Source: JAWXCE01 sp034440495
Lineage (GTDB): Bacteria; Pseudomonadota; Alphaproteobacteria; Rhizobiales; Rhodomicrobiaceae
Reading direction: 5' to 3'
Assembly (NCBI GenBank): GCA_034440495.1
Contig: JAWXCE010000057.1
Coordinates: 1 to 45,297 of the forward strand
Length of the DNA: 45,297 nt
Part shown: positions 43,969 through 45,297 of the stretch, one piece after another
Layout of the letters: each line of letters begins with the position of its first letter
Position numbering within the stretch: the first letter of the stretch is position 1
Made by a program: the position numbers and the translations under genes
The notes under the pieces: model-generated
The model's input: the letters and a program-made list of their open reading frames with translations, nothing else
The model's database searches: none
Told to the model about the DNA's origin: nothing

Positions 43969-44224
43969 GCATTACGCGCGCAGGCTGAAATCCTTTCGTG
44001 ACGCACTCAAATACATTTGAGCAAAATTGAAGTTAATAGCAGGTGCGATTCTTCGCAATCTTTGGTTGTTAAATGGGCCGGGTTGGGAAAAGCTGATACA
44101 ATGCGGGTGCATCAAGGGAAATAATACAACCTGTACGGGAATTTATAGAAAAGTTTTAATGTGGAAAAGCACTTAAACCAATCTGGCTTTAGGGGCACAT
44201 AAGATCAGCATTACGAAAGCTGGT
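43969..44224. promoter_or_regulatory. Intergenic region between soxA and the omp pseudogene
   Basis: 256 bases, A+T-richer than the genes. It should contain the end of the sox transcript and the old omp promoter. A perfect inverted repeat CTCAAA (44006-44011) / TTTGAG (44016-44021) with a TACA centre is operator-like. No intrinsic terminator with a clear T-run was found for sox. No gene seen. Confidence 0.4.
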
Positions 44225-44977
44225 TTACTTCCGAACCCCGGGACTCTCGATACGCAAGTCCTGCGAACGCTTGGCGAGATAAAGTTCAAGACTTAAATAT
44301 TCGTCCGATCCATGGTTGAACTGGGTCGCGCGGACACCAAGCGAGCATGCACGCAAACGCCGGTGCAGCGAGCCAAGCGTTTGCCACTCCAGCCGGTAAG
44401 CGGGATATGCGTTAATCGCACCATTGCTGATGACATCCGCGCGCAGCCGCGATCCAGCCACACCATCATGGCATTGCGCGCATGAGAGATTGAGCTGACC
44501 CTGGCGGCGGTGGAAAAACGCCTCGCCGCGCTTGTAAAAGGTCGCTGCCGAGTCGTCCGTTTTCACCGCCATTGGCATGCCGAGCGATTGCCTCGCAACG
44601 TAGGTAGTAAGCGCAAGCAAGGGTTCGGATTCGTAGGCAAAGGCGGGCGCGATTTGCCGCTGCGTGCGGCACTCGTTGATGCGTAGCTCCAGATTCAGTA
44701 ATCTGCCCTCTGCGCCGACTTGTGGGTAACGAGCAGCCGCCCCCTTCATGCTCTCAGTTGCATCGCCGTGGCACGAAGCGCAGGACTTGCCATCCGGCGC
44801 CGTTTCCCTCCACAACCGTGCGCCGTCATCGACCCATAACATGCCGGGGTTGGCCGTCTCATCGGCCTGAAGCGCTTTCAGATCGGGGGATAAAAACTCG
44901 GAAGCGGACTTAATGCGCGGGGTTTGCGCGGCGGCGGGCAGGGCGAGCAAACCCGCGAGGAGCGCCGCCCGAAGCAT
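44225..44977 (-). CDS. soxA: Sulfur oxidation diheme c-type cytochrome SoxA
   Basis: Catalytic subunit of the SoxAX cytochrome, which oxidatively joins thiosulfate to the Cys of SoxY in the periplasm. The 250-residue product has a signal peptide to about residue 18. There are two heme-binding motifs, CASCH (66-70) and CAQCH (166-170), and a conserved Cys211 in RACSLGVRA, the Cys that forms the active-site heme ligand. INECR (about 100-104) and AINAYPAYRLEWQTLGSL are also family traits. The ATG at 44977 overlaps the soxZ stop (TGATG), and a GTG one codon earlier is possible. Cytochrome maturation would need ccm genes such as those at 19155-20455. Confidence 0.94.
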   Translation of the reverse strand: MLRAALLAGLLALPAAAQTPRIKSASEFLSPDLKALQADETANPGMLWVDDGARLWRETAPDGKSCASCHGDATESMKGAAARYPQVGAEGRLLNLELRINECRTQRQIAPAFAYESEPLLALTTYVARQSLGMPMAVKTDDSAATFYKRGEAFFHRRQGQLNLSCAQCHDGVAGSRLRADVISNGAINAYPAYRLEWQTLGSLHRRLRACSLGVRATQFNHGSDEYLSLELYLAKRSQDLRIESPGVRK

Positions 44978-45297
44978 CACGCAGTCACCATCAGCGGCTT
45001 TTTCTCAACGGTCGTCGCGCCTTTTTCGTCCGTCCAGGTGAACACGAGTTCGCCCGTGTCCACCGCGACGGTGGAGAACACTACGTAGGGATTGGCGGCG
45101 ATGGCCGGGTGCATTTCCATACGGAATACCTCCGCGCCCGCATACATTACGGACAGCGATTTCACGATGTCGCGCGGAATAATCTGGCCGCGATTGTCCG
45201 AACGGTAGCCCGGCTCCATGACGTGGCGCATCAGCGCCTTGATCTCGATAATGTCGCCCTTCTTGGCAGTGGCTGGCATTGAAACCCGCGCGACGGC
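44977..45297 (-). CDS. soxZ: Sulfur oxidation protein SoxZ (5' truncated by window edge)
   Basis: Sulfur-carrier partner of SoxY in the periplasmic SoxYZ complex. The visible 106 residues give VSMPATAKKGDIIEIKALM, then RHVMEPGYRSDNRG, IIPRDIVKSL, EVFRMEMHPAIAANPYVVF and LVFTWTDEKGATT, the immunoglobulin-like SoxZ domain. The Met at 45279 is probably internal: six further in-frame residues, AVARVS, match the usual start of SoxZ (ARVxxPxTAKKGxxIEIK), so the true start lies beyond the right window edge. The stop overlaps the soxA start. SoxY and SoxX would be expected upstream, outside the window. Confidence 0.92.
   Translation of the reverse strand, partial: AVARVSMPATAKKGDIIEIKALMRHVMEPGYRSDNRGQIIPRDIVKSLSVMYAGAEVFRMEMHPAIAANPYVVFSTVAVDTGELVFTWTDEKGATTVEKKPLMVTA

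Overview
The window looks like chromosomal DNA from an alphaproteobacterium, most probably of Hyphomicrobiales or Rhodospirillales type. This is inferred from gene content and order: a suf cluster headed by a class I cysteine desulfurase, acnA divergent from ccmAB with a DUF1223 gene behind it, a tad pilus locus with a CpaC-type secretin, and GC-rich coding DNA throughout. No rRNA, tRNA, CRISPR array or transposase was seen, so finer taxonomy is not possible.

Layout. 1-3019 (+): beta-oxidation genes, the C-terminal part of a FadJ/FadB-type protein and the thiolase FadI, separated by an intergenic palindromic repeat. 3033-9502 (-): a compact tad/flp pilus locus (flp, a 41-residue Flp-like ORF, prepilin peptidase, cpaB, cpaC secretin, a 90-residue exported protein, tadA, tadB, tadC). 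9764-16313 (-): Fe-S cluster assembly (cysteine desulfurase, sufB, sufC, sufD, then a GNAT acetyltransferase), with about 1.3 kb of small and broken genes between sufB and sufC. 16577-19148 (+): an alpha/beta hydrolase, then a xanthorhodopsin-like proton-pumping rhodopsin translationally coupled to a Brp/Blh beta-carotene cleavage enzyme. 19155-20455 (-): heme exporter genes ccmA and ccmB. 20621-25345 (+): aconitase, DUF1223, EVE-domain and stand-alone pilus N-domain proteins. 25743-30532 (+): the prkA-yeaH-spoVR stress operon behind a structured leader. 30763-33699 (+): a YARHG-like exported protein and a membrane-anchored patatin-like hydrolase. 33770-37456 (+): an operon of RuBisCO-like protein, cupin and M3 peptidase. 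37496-39490 (-): two GT2 glycosyltransferases. 39798-43068 (+): a sulfonate-type ABC transporter and an OsmC protein. 43134-43926 (-): an outer-membrane beta-barrel pseudogene with three lesions. 44225-45297 (-): soxA and the 3' part of soxZ.

How the parts fit. The cell probably supplements respiration with light: the rhodopsin has the D/T/E residues of a proton pump, and the coupled blh gene would supply retinal if beta-carotene is made elsewhere. Sulfur runs through the right half: sox thiosulfate oxidation, sulfonate-type uptake, a thiol-peroxidase-type OsmC, and a RuBisCO-like protein/cupin pair like that of the Rhodospirillum rubrum 5-methylthioadenosine-isoprenoid shunt. The most unusual items are the rhodopsin-blh cassette beside a ccmAB pair that lacks ccmC, the short tandem duplication in the rhodopsin tail, the RLP-cupin-peptidase operon with a KDDH metal motif, the reduced tad locus with a leaderless pilin-like ORF, and the membrane patatin. 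Functions are assigned from recognisable motifs only; no database search was run.
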